This document shows positions 1 through 8,886 of a stretch of DNA of 35,515 nt, piece by piece. Under the pieces are notes generated by a model, which was given only the letters and a program-made list of their open reading frames with translations, made no database searches and was not told the DNA's origin. Within the stretch, counting starts at the first letter, position 1. Each line of letters begins with the position of its first letter. Source of the DNA: an uncultured Bacteroidales bacterium (GTDB lineage: Bacteria > Bacteroidota > Bacteroidia > Bacteroidales > Marinilabiliaceae); assembly GCA_934717675.1 (NCBI GenBank), contig CAKUYZ010000012.1, positions 1 to 35,515 of the forward strand. The letters are read 5' to 3'. The translations under genes and the position numbers were made by a program.

Positions 1-2435
1 GAAGGCTCACAGTCCACATAGACGTAATACCATGTATTGTCCGACGCACCAGAGGAGGTGGCGGTGAGGTGGGCTTCATCACCATCGCAGGTGATGACAC
101 CTGCCTGTTCGGTTTTGACCGAGATGGTCGGTTTGTTTGGCTGCGGCTGGATGTCAAACTTATAGACCTCACTCTCGCAGCCTATGAGCGTGCCGCCCTC
201 CTTGGTGGTGACGTAGATGCGAGCCTCGCCAAGGGTGAGGTCGTAGGTCTTGGCTTTGAAAGTGAAGTGGTAGGTGTAGGTGTTGGCTGCCTTGACGAGC
301 GTGGCATCGGTGCTGGGCACAGTGCGGTCCACGCCCGTACCTTCAATATGGATGTCGAACTTGTACCTGTCGATTGGTTTCGGAAGATCCTCCGCATAGA
401 CAATGGTGACGTCATATTCAGTGTCCCCATTACCTTCCATACAGAACATCTTGGGTATGCTGGTGGAGATGGTGGGATTGAACTCGCGGCCAACGACCGT
501 TATGGTGTTGGACCTTGCGGACTCACAACCCGCCTCATTCTCAGCCACAACGTAATATTCACCAGTAGGGACATCGGTGAAAGTGATATCTTGCGTGGTG
601 GTCTTGATGGCTTGCTGCTGGACCATGGTCCCGTCAGAGCGGTAGAGCGCGCAGAGGGCAGTGACACTGTCACCGAGCTTAACAGTGACATTCGCCCCGT
701 TAAGGCCACAGAAATAGAACTTAGAGGCCGACGGGACGGGAGCGGCAGGCACACCGGGAACGGTGACGCTGCCAATCACATCTTGCTCGCAGGTGGTGGT
801 GCCGGATGATGCATCTTTGTGGCGCGCAAAAGCCTTGAAGACCTCGGTCTTAGACTGGGTCTTGTGGGTAGTGGGGAATTTAACATCGCCGCCATTGCCT
901 CTGACACTGCCGCGGGGCTTATCCTTGCCCTCACCCTCGACGTAGAGATAATAGTAGTAGTCAGGATTTGTGGCACCCTTGATGGTGAACTGGTAATCGC
1001 AACCCGTGTTGGTGTAAACGAGGCTGACATCGGGAGCCTGGGTGTTATCAACGACCTGCTCACCTTCAACAGTCTCACATGAAGGGTTGCTGGTGGTGAC
1101 GGAGTAGATGCCAGGGTCGGAGGCTACTTGCGTGAACTGATAACCCTTGCCGTCTTTGACTGGGGTGAAAGAGTCAACGATGGTGACATTCCCCTTGGCA
1201 TCGGTGCGGATGAGGGTGTACGTCACACCCGCGGAGTAGGCGTCGATGCCTATCTTGTAGCTATTGGCTCCGCAGCCTCCTGTGCCGGCGACGGGCGTAG
1301 ACGTCATATGGCGAGTGGCGCCTTGAGTGATGACGAGCTTGCCGCTCACCTGTTTGGTCTGGCTACAGCCCTCGCGCTGAGCGATGACGGTGTAGACACC
1401 GCTTGGGAGGCCATCCAACTTAATCTCGTCAGTGCCGTTGTCGGCCTTGCCAACGGGGTTATAATTCGCATCATTGGCGCTGTGTAGGCGACCATCCTTA
1501 TAGAGCGAGTATTTTACCTTATACTCAGAGTTTTGGATGTAGAGGATTCGACCCGCCAGGTCGTTTGAGCAGTAATTGTGTGTGCCTATGGTGGTGGCGG
1601 GGTTATAGCCACGGACCTCATATATGCCAGAAAGCCAAGCCTCTTCGCCGCCGCACGTGGCCTTTATCTTATACTTGCCCTCATCTGGGATGAAGAAACG
1701 GAGAGGCTCGCCACCTGGGTTACCGACTACGGAGTATATCTTAGAGCCACCCGCCGTTGTGGAGAACTGATACTCACTCACAGGGGTACCAGCGTCATCA
1801 CACTTCCAGACGGTGTAGGTGACGCCATCGGCGGAAGTGGTGGTCTCGATGTGAGTGTCGGCATCATCGGCGCAGCCGTAGGTGCCGTTGGCCGTTATGG
1901 ACGGCGCTCCCATCTCGGCCTTGGACGGACAGACGGGGCATGGGTCACCGTCTTTAATGCTTACGGTTTCGTCTTGATCGGCTGGGTAGGCTGCTACCAA
2001 GGAGTTTATATTAGATATGGCAACATCTTGCCCACCTATTATCGCATTCTCCACGGCTCTTTGAGCGCCAGTAAAAGAAAGTTTGTAATAGCCCGCCCAA
2101 TTACCGCTATCCTGTAGCCTTGCGGCGATATTTCCACCATTAGTTCCACTTTTAATCGTTAAAGATCCATCTCTCAGACCTGTCGCTACATTACCGTCAA
2201 CCAAAACTTTAACGTACACTACGGCCATTCCGCTTGTTCTATCCACAATCAGCTGCACGCCTGTGCAGTTGGCGGCAGGCATAAGAGTGGAGAAAGACGG
2301 CGACTTGAAAGCCGACACTCCCCACCCCGCAACGGAGGCGGCAAAAGAAGCAGTGGAGACAACGAAAGCCAACGCGGCCGTTAGGAGGCCACGCCGGAGG
2401 GAACTCATAGTGAGCTTCATATCTTTAACTTTCAT
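1..2435 (-). CDS. Large secreted modular Ig-like/adhesin-type protein, 3' part outside window
   Basis: The minus-strand frame is open from the start to the window edge (811 codons), so the C-terminus is missing. ATG at 2435 gives a basic N-terminus, then a signal peptide (about residues 12-34, ending near SFAAS). ATGs at 2420 and 2408 would also keep it. After an N-terminal region (about 35-170), the chain is a series of roughly 80-110-residue beta-rich modules. Each appears to have one Cys near its start (GTYGC, HNYC, GTGGC, NTGC, FYFC, MFC, VITC) and most a second near its end (KATC, REGC, NPSC, TTTC, EAGC, LIGC). This resembles the Ig/PKD-like repeats of Bacteroidota surface proteins that end in a type IX sorting domain. 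No enzymatic motif is visible. Its position two genes downstream of sprA makes type IX export plausible, but the sorting domain would lie outside the window. I do not recognise a specific family. Confidence 0.8.
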   Translation of the reverse strand, partial: MKVKDMKLTMSSLRRGLLTAALAFVVSTASFAASVAGWGVSAFKSPSFSTLMPAANCTGVQLIVDRTSGMAVVYVKVLVDGNVATGLRDGSLTIKSGTNGGNIAARLQDSGNWAGYYKLSFTGAQRAVENAIIGGQDVAISNINSLVAAYPADQDETVSIKDGDPCPVCPSKAEMGAPSITANGTYGCADDADTHIETTTSADGVTYTVWKCDDAGTPVSEYQFSTTAGGSKIYSVVGNPGGEPLRFFIPDEGKYKIKATCGGEEAWLSGIYEVRGYNPATTIGTHNYCSNDLAGRILYIQNSEYKVKYSLYKDGRLHSANDANYNPVGKADNGTDEIKLDGLPSGVYTVIAQREGCSQTKQVSGKLVITQGATRHMTSTPVAGTGGCGANSYKIGIDAYSAGVTYTLIRTDAKGNVTIVDSFTPVKDGKGYQFTQVASDPGIYSVTTSNPSCETVEGEQVVDNTQAPDVSLVYTNTGCDYQFTIKGATNPDYYYYLYVEGEGKDKPRGSVRGNGGDVKFPTTHKTQSKTEVFKAFARHKDASSGTTTCEQDVIGSVTVPGVPAAPVPSASKFYFCGLNGANVTVKLGDSVTALCALYRSDGTMVQQQAIKTTTQDITFTDVPTGEYYVVAENEAGCESARSNTITVVGREFNPTISTSIPKMFCMEGNGDTEYDVTIVYAEDLPKPIDRYKFDIHIEGTGVDRTVPSTDATLVKAANTYTYHFTFKAKTYDLTLGEARIYVTTKEGGTLIGCESEVYKFDIQPQPNKPTISVKTEQAGVITCDGDEAHLTATSSGASDNTWYYVYVDCEP

Positions 2436-2463
2436 AAAGTTTCTCAGTGATAAGTGACGAGAG

Positions 2464-2489
2464 GCGGACACGCCCACAAGGGTGTCCGC
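2464..2489. other. Hairpin in the dprA / surface-protein gap
   Basis: An 8-bp perfect inverted repeat (GCGGACAC at 2464-2471, GTGTCCGC at 2482-2489) encloses a 10-nt loop containing CCACAAGG. No T-run follows on either strand, so it is a poor intrinsic terminator. It lies about 28 nt upstream of the 2435 ATG and may be a leader structure. The surrounding 2436-2677 gap is otherwise featureless, except that the surface-protein frame stays open to an ATG at 2654. Confidence 0.5.
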
Positions 2490-2677
2490 AGCAGACCCGC
2501 ACTGGCTGTATACGCCACAATGCGGCACAGGGTTTCGGGACGAGGCGGGGAGCGACCCGCCACCGCACAAACGGCGCATCAGGAGACGACCCAAGCCGAG
2601 GGTGGACTCACCGCCCCCGGCAGAAAGAGAGTTGCTCGTAAGATTCTCGTCCATACTTATATAGCAGATGTTTGTTT

Positions 2678-3802
2678 TCAGATTAGCAGTTTGTAGCAGT
2701 TGCCCGGCATGGAGCGGACAAGACCCGCGAACTCCATATTGAGCAGCGCCACGTTGACAGCCGCCATGGGCAGGCGCGTACGCTGGCCTATGAGACTGGC
2801 CGAGAGGCAATCCTCAGCACGCAAGGCCGCCGCGATGGCCTGCTGCTCATCGCCCTGCGGCTCGGCAAAGAGCGAGGGTTGCGCCGCTTGCGCCACACGG
2901 GCGGCAGCCGGCACATCCCAACAAAGGGCCGCGTCGACATCGTCAGCACTCTCAACGAGGGCGGCGACATTTCGGCGAATGAGGTCGTTGCACCCGCGGC
3001 TCTGCTCGCGGCCAGGGAAACCTGGCACGGCCAGGACCTGACGGTCATAGTCAAAAGCGCAGCGTGTGGTGATGAGGCTGCCGCCCTTGACGCCCGTCTC
3101 GACGACAAGCGTGGCATCGGCCAAGCCCGCTATGACGCGGTTGCGCGCCACGAAATTGTAGCTCTCCGGCTGCACGCCAAAACAGAACTCCGTGACGAGC
3201 GCGCCATTATGTATCATGGCTGAGGCCACATCGCGGTGCTGCGATGGATAGAGGACATCGAGCCCATGGGCCACGACGCCCACCGTGGGCCTGTTGGCGC
3301 GAAGTGCCGCCCTATGCGCAGTGACATCGACCCCGAAAGCGAGGCCGGAGACAATGACGACATCAGGATGGCGGCGGCAAAGCTCTGAGACAATGGAGTC
3401 GGTCAACTCCCGGCCCTCATCAGTAGGCTTGCGGGTGCCGACGACACTCAGGACTTTGGCGGTCTCGAGATTGACGGCGCCCTTGACGAAAAGCACGGCG
3501 GGTGCGTCGGGGCAAGAAGCGAGACGGGAAGGATAGTCAGGATCGGTGTAGCAGAGCATACGGACGCCGTAACGCTCTGCTTTCTCAATTTGCAGATCGG
3601 CGTGGCGCAAAGCGTCCTCTCGCCCATCGGTGATGGACTTGACAAGGTGGCGCAAAGCCGCCGGCGCATCGGCAAAAAGCTCTGACCTGGCCGTCAAGAC
3701 CTCCGCCGCCGTGCCGAAGTGGGCAACGAGCTGCCTGAGGACGGACGGGCCGACACCAGAGATGGCCGAGAGCGCCAAAATATGTCTGAAATCCGCAATC
3801 AC
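2678..3802 (-). CDS. dprA: DNA processing protein DprA
   Basis: 374 aa. DprA binds single-stranded DNA entering during natural transformation and loads RecA on it in the cytoplasm. Visible parts: an N-terminal helix-hairpin-helix/SAM-like region (about 5-30, SAISGVG), then the DprA Rossmann-like domain with SVVGTRKPTDEG (about 119-130), SGLAFGVDVTAH (152-163), GLDVLYPSQHR (180-190), RNRVIAGLADATLVVE (220-235), KGGSLITTRCAF (239-250) and RGCNDLI (269-275). A winged-helix-like domain follows from about 310. The start is GTG: an in-frame TAG lies immediately upstream and the next Met is about 80 residues in, inside the fold. It follows the sprA terminator on the same strand and precedes the modular surface gene by 23 nt (to ATG 2654) or 242 nt (to ATG 2435). 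Length and motif order are normal for the family. Confidence 0.95.
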   Translation of the reverse strand: MIADFRHILALSAISGVGPSVLRQLVAHFGTAAEVLTARSELFADAPAALRHLVKSITDGREDALRHADLQIEKAERYGVRMLCYTDPDYPSRLASCPDAPAVLFVKGAVNLETAKVLSVVGTRKPTDEGRELTDSIVSELCRRHPDVVIVSGLAFGVDVTAHRAALRANRPTVGVVAHGLDVLYPSQHRDVASAMIHNGALVTEFCFGVQPESYNFVARNRVIAGLADATLVVETGVKGGSLITTRCAFDYDRQVLAVPGFPGREQSRGCNDLIRRNVAALVESADDVDAALCWDVPAAARVAQAAQPSLFAEPQGDEQQAIAAALRAEDCLSASLIGQRTRLPMAAVNVALLNMEFAGLVRSMPGNCYKLLI

Positions 3803-3984
3803 CTAATTTAGAGGTTTCAGAGGCTGTGAGTGACGACGGTCATGACTTGAAAGGAGTTCCGCCGCGCCACTTTAGGGTTTTTCAAGTAGCGAAGATAATA
3901 CTTTTTCGCCAAACAACGGGAGAAAGTGGGTAATGTTGCGAATTGCGAGACATTCGGAACGAATGAATGGAGAAGCCCGCACAC

Positions 3985-4027
3985 AAAAAAAGCGAGCCGG
4001 CCGCGGCGCAATGCCCGCGGCCGGCTC
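3985..4027 (-). terminator. Intrinsic terminator of the sprA operon
   Basis: A perfect 13-bp GC-rich stem (arms 3994-4006 and 4015-4027, 8-nt loop) is followed on the minus strand by GC and seven T residues (3985-3991). It lies 29 nt past the sprA stop. The rest of the 3803-4056 gap holds no further gene. A weak -7-like TATCTTCG on the minus strand near 3890 could serve dprA. Confidence 0.9.
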
Positions 4028-4056
4028 ACAGCCAAAACGTTCAGCCCCTCACCCGC

Positions 4057-7000
4057 TTACTCGGTGAGCTGGAGCTGGAAGCTGAAGCCCACGTTGATGT
4101 TGTTGGTGGGATAGGACGATGAGATGTAGGGGTGCGTGAGGCTCTGGTCGTAGTAGAACTGGACGTTGAACTTGCTGGTCATGGCATAGTCCGCCGCAAA
4201 CTTAATCTGCGTGGAGCGGGCGCCGCTGGCCAACTCGCTCGTGGCCTCCTCAATGCGGCGCAAGATGGTGTAGCTGTCTCGCTGCGAGAGGCCGAAGGTG
4301 AGGTTGAGCGTGTTGTTGAAGCCGCCCTTGGAGTTCTTGCCGACGAAGAGCTTTACATTGTCGAACCTATAGCCGAGCGAGAGAGTCCAGTCGTTGCTGT
4401 AACTCTCCGTTATCTGGTTGTTATTGACGCTGAGGGTGAGCGTGCGGCTCTTGTTGGACGCCAAGCTGGCCGTCATGTTATTGACAAATGTGGCCGAGAT
4501 GCCGAAGAATGGGCTGAACTGCTCGGCGATGGAGACTGACGTGGCGTCATATTGAGGCACGTAGTTGCCGTCTATGTCTCGGACATAGGAGAAGCCGTCG
4601 GACTGACGGGACCAATCGAGATTGGACGAGAACTGGCCCATGGTGTATTTTGACGTGTAGCTATGGTTGAGCTCAATGTTACGAACCTTGTCGCGGAGCG
4701 CCTTGATGTTGTTGAGGCCGCTGAAGGAGACTCTCCAGTTGGGGCTGATGGCGCGGAGGCGCGGGAGGAAGTCGAGGAATATGGAGCCGGAGGAGCGGCC
4801 TGTGTAGGCCGCGAGGAAAGCCGGGATCATGACCTCTTGCGAAGTGAGCCCATAGCCGTCTTGGCCGCCATCGGCCCTTGGCTCGGCAGGGGCGGGAGAC
4901 ATGACTCCGGCCCTGGCGCGCCTCTCGAAGAGGCGGTTGGAGATGGCCGAGCGCGCGGCAAGGAAGTCATCGTAGACCGAATAATTGAGGGCCCCGGTCT
5001 TGGACGGCTTCTTGAAAGCGGTGCGGATGGCGTTATATGTCATGGACATGGAGCCCGTCTCCAAGGTGTTGAAGACACCGAGGAAGTCAGACCCGTCAAA
5101 GAGATAGTACTCGCTAAAGGCCTTGTCCCGTCCCCTCTGCGCGCTAAGCTCCACCTTCAGGGCGCGAAACATCTCGATGGAGGCGCGGATCTGAAGGTTT
5201 TCGGCGTGCGTCATCTCATAAGGCTCGTTGAGGGTGGAGTCGGTCGTCAGCCAACCGTTGTCAACAGCCCGCTGCGCGAAGCCCCTCTCCTGGATTCCCG
5301 TGATGAACTTAAAGCCCGGGGCGCGGGAGCCGTTATAGCCATCTGTGCCGAGGAAATGGCTGCCGGGCATATAGCCCGACAGGGTGGTTCCGTTGTTCTC
5401 TGAATAGCTAACACTGACGTTCTTGACCGACGTTGCAACCATCAGCACCATGTCTTTGAACACGTTGCGCCGCTCACCCTCATCCTGGCTAATGGTGCCG
5501 GAGATGATGATGCGGGCATTGTCACTGGCCATGGTGGGAGTGAAAGTGGCCGTGTTGGCATCCACGGCCTGGAGGGTGCCCTTGAGGCCGTGGCCACGGT
5601 TGTCAAAGGCACGGGCGGAGACGTCGGTCGTCTTGAGATTATGGGCAATGACAATGGGCCTGCCCACGACGAACTTGAGGTTCTGCTGCTGATAGGTCAC
5701 CGTCTTGTTGCCTTGGCGGTTGCGCTGCTGGCGCGTGCTGTTGGAGAGGTTGTAGTGATCGTAGAGCCCGCGGAGATATTTTGACTTGTTGTATATCCCG
5801 CCGAGATTGGCCATGGCGTTGACCTGCGCCGTGTTCTTATTAGAGATGGTGTTGCCCCACTCCACCTCGGCCGTCTCCGAGCCGCGCGACCAGGTATAAA
5901 CGCCCTTATATGACGCGTTGGCCGTGAGGAAGTTAAGATATGGCAGCTTGTTGATGGGGACAGTCCAGCTGAGATCGACATTGTGCTGATAGTCTTGCAC
6001 CTTGCCGAACTTGCGGATGTTGCTCCACACGGAGTCTCGCCAATGCTTATATTCCTCGGGATACAGATCCTTATTCACAGCGCCCTCCGGCTCATCGATA
6101 CGGGCGTTGACTACGGAGTTGAAGCCGAACTTGACGTTGCGGGTGATGTTGTATCGGAAATCGAAATAGCGATTCCACAAGAACTCCTTGGTGACACTCA
6201 CTGGCACCTTGTAGTCGGGATTGGAGACGTTGCGCTTCTGAACCTCCTGATAGTTTCTGTCCACCTCCCACCGATAGCCAAGCTGCGACGGGGCGGTGTA
6301 GAACGTCAGATCCTTGATTATGGCGAAATATTTGCTGTCCAGCCCCGAGCCTTTGAGCGGCTGCACCGTCTTGGAGCCGGACGCGAAGCTGTAGGCCAAC
6401 TGGCCGTTATATTGCTTCGTGAGGTCGTATTCGGTCTCAGGGTCGGTCTTCTCGGTGTGGCTGACGCTATATGACGCGGAGAGATTGGACGGGCTTATGG
6501 GCGTAATTTTTTTGCCCTTGGCGGGTTTGAGCCTCACGTTGGTGAAATTGAGGCTCTTGATGGTCTCCGTGGTCTGAGACATCTCCTTGATGCTGTCTTC
6601 CTCCGCCTTGCTCTGCGCCTGTGAGAGGACGGTGGACATGAGCACGTCTGAGTCGTAGGGCGAATAGCGCGGCGTGGATGTTGTGCGGCTATAGCCCGCG
6701 AAGACGGGCAGGCTGAGCCTGGAGTTGGGGCCAAGGAACTTGCCCATCTCCATATTGGCAGAAATGTCGAACTGCCTGTTCTCACTCATGCTGCGCTCCA
6801 GCACGCTCTGGTCAATGCTGCCAAAGCCGACGCTTGAATATTGGCCAGACGCCTGGACTGTGCCAATGTCGGCCAGACGGAGCGTGGCACGCCCCCTAGC
6901 GGCCCAACCGCCACGCTCGTCAAAATCGGTGAGGCGCAACTCATTGAACCACACCTCCGCGCTCTTGGTGCCCGCGCCGTGGGCTCGGACACCCATCATC

Positions 7001-8886
7001 ATGACCACGACATTGCCAGCACTGGGGTTGCCCTTGATGCGGACGCGGTTGTTGTTATTGTCGGGGTCGGCCATGGTGAAGACGTCTTGGAGGGTGAGAG
7101 ACGACCCTGCCCTGCGCCTCTCGGCGTTGCGCTCCAACTTGCACTTTGTGAGCGTGGAGATGGGGATGTTCAGCTCATTGGCCTCGGGCCACACGGCATA
7201 GCGATCAGTCCGGCTGTTGCTGGAATAGACTCCGTGGGGCGTGAGGGTGAGCGGAATCTCGTACTCATAATAGTTGTCCTCATAGTCCGAGCCAATCCTC
7301 ACGAAGGCGCTCACCTGGTTATTCTCAAGAGGGAAGCCGTCGAGAGCCTCGGCGTGGATATACATCTTGAGCCTCCGATAGTTTCGGAAGTCCATATTGA
7401 GTTTCTTATACACCGCCCTAGCGTCGCCATTGGCCAGGTCGGTCACTCGGACCGAGTAGGCCTGCTCATTGAGTTGGCGCAACTGCGGGTTGGACGGATC
7501 GACCACGCGGTCCACCCCAGGAGGCAAGACGTAGCTCACGGGCGTGCGGCGGTCGTTCTCCTCAATATTCACCGTTGAGGTGGAGAACGTGGTTTGCGCC
7601 GACGTGTGGCCGCCATCGTCAACAAGGTCGCCGGAATATTTCCTCCACTCGCCCTTGACAAGCTCCAGAGTGGCCAAGCGGACAATGCACGTGTCTTCAA
7701 AACCCGTCATGAATAGGCGTATGAACTGCATAGACGTCATGTCACCCAGGTCTCCCACCACCCTTTCTGGCTGCGAGACGGGAATCTTGAACTGGTACCA
7801 CTTGATGGTCTCGGTCTTGCCATTCTTGAGCTTCGTGGTGGTCTGCATCTCATCGGCGATGTAGTTGCGCCCCACAATCATGCTGTCTGGCCTCAACGAG
7901 ATGTGGTACTGGTAGTAGCTCTCGTTCTCGTTGAGGGTGTAGTCGTCATTGAGATCCTCATTGTCGGGCTGCGTGGTGGCGGCCGTGGAGTAGCTCTCTG
8001 GCGAGTAGTCGCTTGGGCGCGAGTTTCCCTCAGGGTTGTTGAATTTCTTGTACCTGTCTAGGATGGAGACGCGCTGCTGGTCGTAGTCGGACCCGCGATA
8101 GTAGTGATAATCATCGGCCGCGGGGTCGGCCACGATGGCCTCATAGGCCTCTTGGGACAAGTTGCCGTTTTGATACATCTGACGGATCATGTCCATATAG
8201 GGATACTCGGGCTTATTGTAGAAATAACGCTCCCTCTCCGAACTCATGCCATTGAGGCCGACATCTTGCGCCAACATGGAGGCGGGGTCGGTATTGAAGC
8301 CCTTGACGAGGCTGTTGGTCTTGGGAATGTAGCCCCAGGCCGTGCTGTCCACGTCAAAAGGCTCACCCGGCACGGGCAGGCCATGCTCAAAAGACTTGCG
8401 GGAGTCTGGCAACACGTCTTCCGACACCGAGCCGAGGTGGAAGTACAGGTCGCCGCCTCGGCGCGGTGTCTGGTCATAGATGAAAGGATCCATCATCCAG
8501 AACTCAATGTACTCGATGTTGGCGTTCTCGAAGTCGGTAGTCTCCAGTTTGCGCTGGATGCCGGCCCATTTCGACACCGGGTCGTCAAGATGCCCGTCTC
8601 GGTCGAGACTGGTGGTGAAGTTGTACGGCCCGCGCTCGTTGGGATAGTAGGCGAGGTTGAGCATAGAGATGTTGGTGCTCTCGCCATAGGCGGCCTCGCG
8701 GTTGGGGTAAAGCTCGTCTTCATATACCTCGCGGACGTAGTGGTTGCTCTGCTGCTCGGCGTCGTTGCGGATGTGCCGCGGGGTGTTGGTCATGTTTCGG
8801 AGGAAGAGCGGGTCGATGCTATACCACGCAAGGCGCGCGCGGTCGAAAACCGCGCTAAGGTCGTTGATCGCCGTGGCGTCCGGCAC
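4057..8886 (-). CDS. sprA: SprA/Sov type IX secretion translocon, C-terminal part after a frameshift
   Basis: This frame encodes the C-terminal two thirds (about 1610 aa) of SprA. SprA (Sov in Porphyromonas) is the giant outer-membrane beta-barrel through which type IX substrates cross. The GTG at 8886 is only the first possible start in this frame, not a real start: similarity begins earlier, and the phrase VPDATAINDLSAVFDRARLAWYSI (shown in two parts: VPDATAINDL, then RLAWYSIDPLF) directly continues the upstream fragment. Visible signs are long alternating beta-strand patterns rich in Tyr, Asn and Thr, a typical outer-membrane ending (SFQLQLTE), and SprA-like stretches such as YEIPLTL and VWFNELRLTDFDERGGWA. 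Joined to 8790-11513 by restoring one base, the product would be about 2484 aa, the usual SprA size. Confidence 0.9.
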   Translation of the reverse strand: MPDATAINDLSAVFDRARLAWYSIDPLFLRNMTNTPRHIRNDAEQQSNHYVREVYEDELYPNREAAYGESTNISMLNLAYYPNERGPYNFTTSLDRDGHLDDPVSKWAGIQRKLETTDFENANIEYIEFWMMDPFIYDQTPRRGGDLYFHLGSVSEDVLPDSRKSFEHGLPVPGEPFDVDSTAWGYIPKTNSLVKGFNTDPASMLAQDVGLNGMSSERERYFYNKPEYPYMDMIRQMYQNGNLSQEAYEAIVADPAADDYHYYRGSDYDQQRVSILDRYKKFNNPEGNSRPSDYSPESYSTAATTQPDNEDLNDDYTLNENESYYQYHISLRPDSMIVGRNYIADEMQTTTKLKNGKTETIKWYQFKIPVSQPERVVGDLGDMTSMQFIRLFMTGFEDTCIVRLATLELVKGEWRKYSGDLVDDGGHTSAQTTFSTSTVNIEENDRRTPVSYVLPPGVDRVVDPSNPQLRQLNEQAYSVRVTDLANGDARAVYKKLNMDFRNYRRLKMYIHAEALDGFPLENNQVSAFVRIGSDYEDNYYEYEIPLTLTPHGVYSSNSRTDRYAVWPEANELNIPISTLTKCKLERNAERRRAGSSLTLQDVFTMADPDNNNNRVRIKGNPSAGNVVVMMMGVRAHGAGTKSAEVWFNELRLTDFDERGGWAARGRATLRLADIGTVQASGQYSSVGFGSIDQSVLERSMSENRQFDISANMEMGKFLGPNSRLSLPVFAGYSRTTSTPRYSPYDSDVLMSTVLSQAQSKAEEDSIKEMSQTTETIKSLNFTNVRLKPAKGKKITPISPSNLSASYSVSHTEKTDPETEYDLTKQYNGQLAYSFASGSKTVQPLKGSGLDSKYFAIIKDLTFYTAPSQLGYRWEVDRNYQEVQKRNVSNPDYKVPVSVTKEFLWNRYFDFRYNITRNVKFGFNSVVNARIDEPEGAVNKDLYPEEYKHWRDSVWSNIRKFGKVQDYQHNVDLSWTVPINKLPYLNFLTANASYKGVYTWSRGSETAEVEWGNTISNKNTAQVNAMANLGGIYNKSKYLRGLYDHYNLSNSTRQQRNRQGNKTVTYQQQNLKFVVGRPIVIAHNLKTTDVSARAFDNRGHGLKGTLQAVDANTATFTPTMASDNARIIISGTISQDEGERRNVFKDMVLMVATSVKNVSVSYSENNGTTLSGYMPGSHFLGTDGYNGSRAPGFKFITGIQERGFAQRAVDNGWLTTDSTLNEPYEMTHAENLQIRASIEMFRALKVELSAQRGRDKAFSEYYLFDGSDFLGVFNTLETGSMSMTYNAIRTAFKKPSKTGALNYSVYDDFLAARSAISNRLFERRARAGVMSPAPAEPRADGGQDGYGLTSQEVMIPAFLAAYTGRSSGSIFLDFLPRLRAISPNWRVSFSGLNNIKALRDKVRNIELNHSYTSKYTMGQFSSNLDWSRQSDGFSYVRDIDGNYVPQYDATSVSIAEQFSPFFGISATFVNNMTASLASNKSRTLTLSVNNNQITESYSNDWTLSLGYRFDNVKLFVGKNSKGGFNNTLNLTFGLSQRDSYTILRRIEEATSELASGARSTQIKFAADYAMTSKFNVQFYYDQSLTHPYISSSYPTNNINVGFSFQLQLTE

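Noticed and set aside
69..809. Plus-strand frames over 1-2120
   Set aside because: The minus-strand frame gives a signal peptide and a coherent modular protein; the plus-strand products are compositionally odd and lack features.
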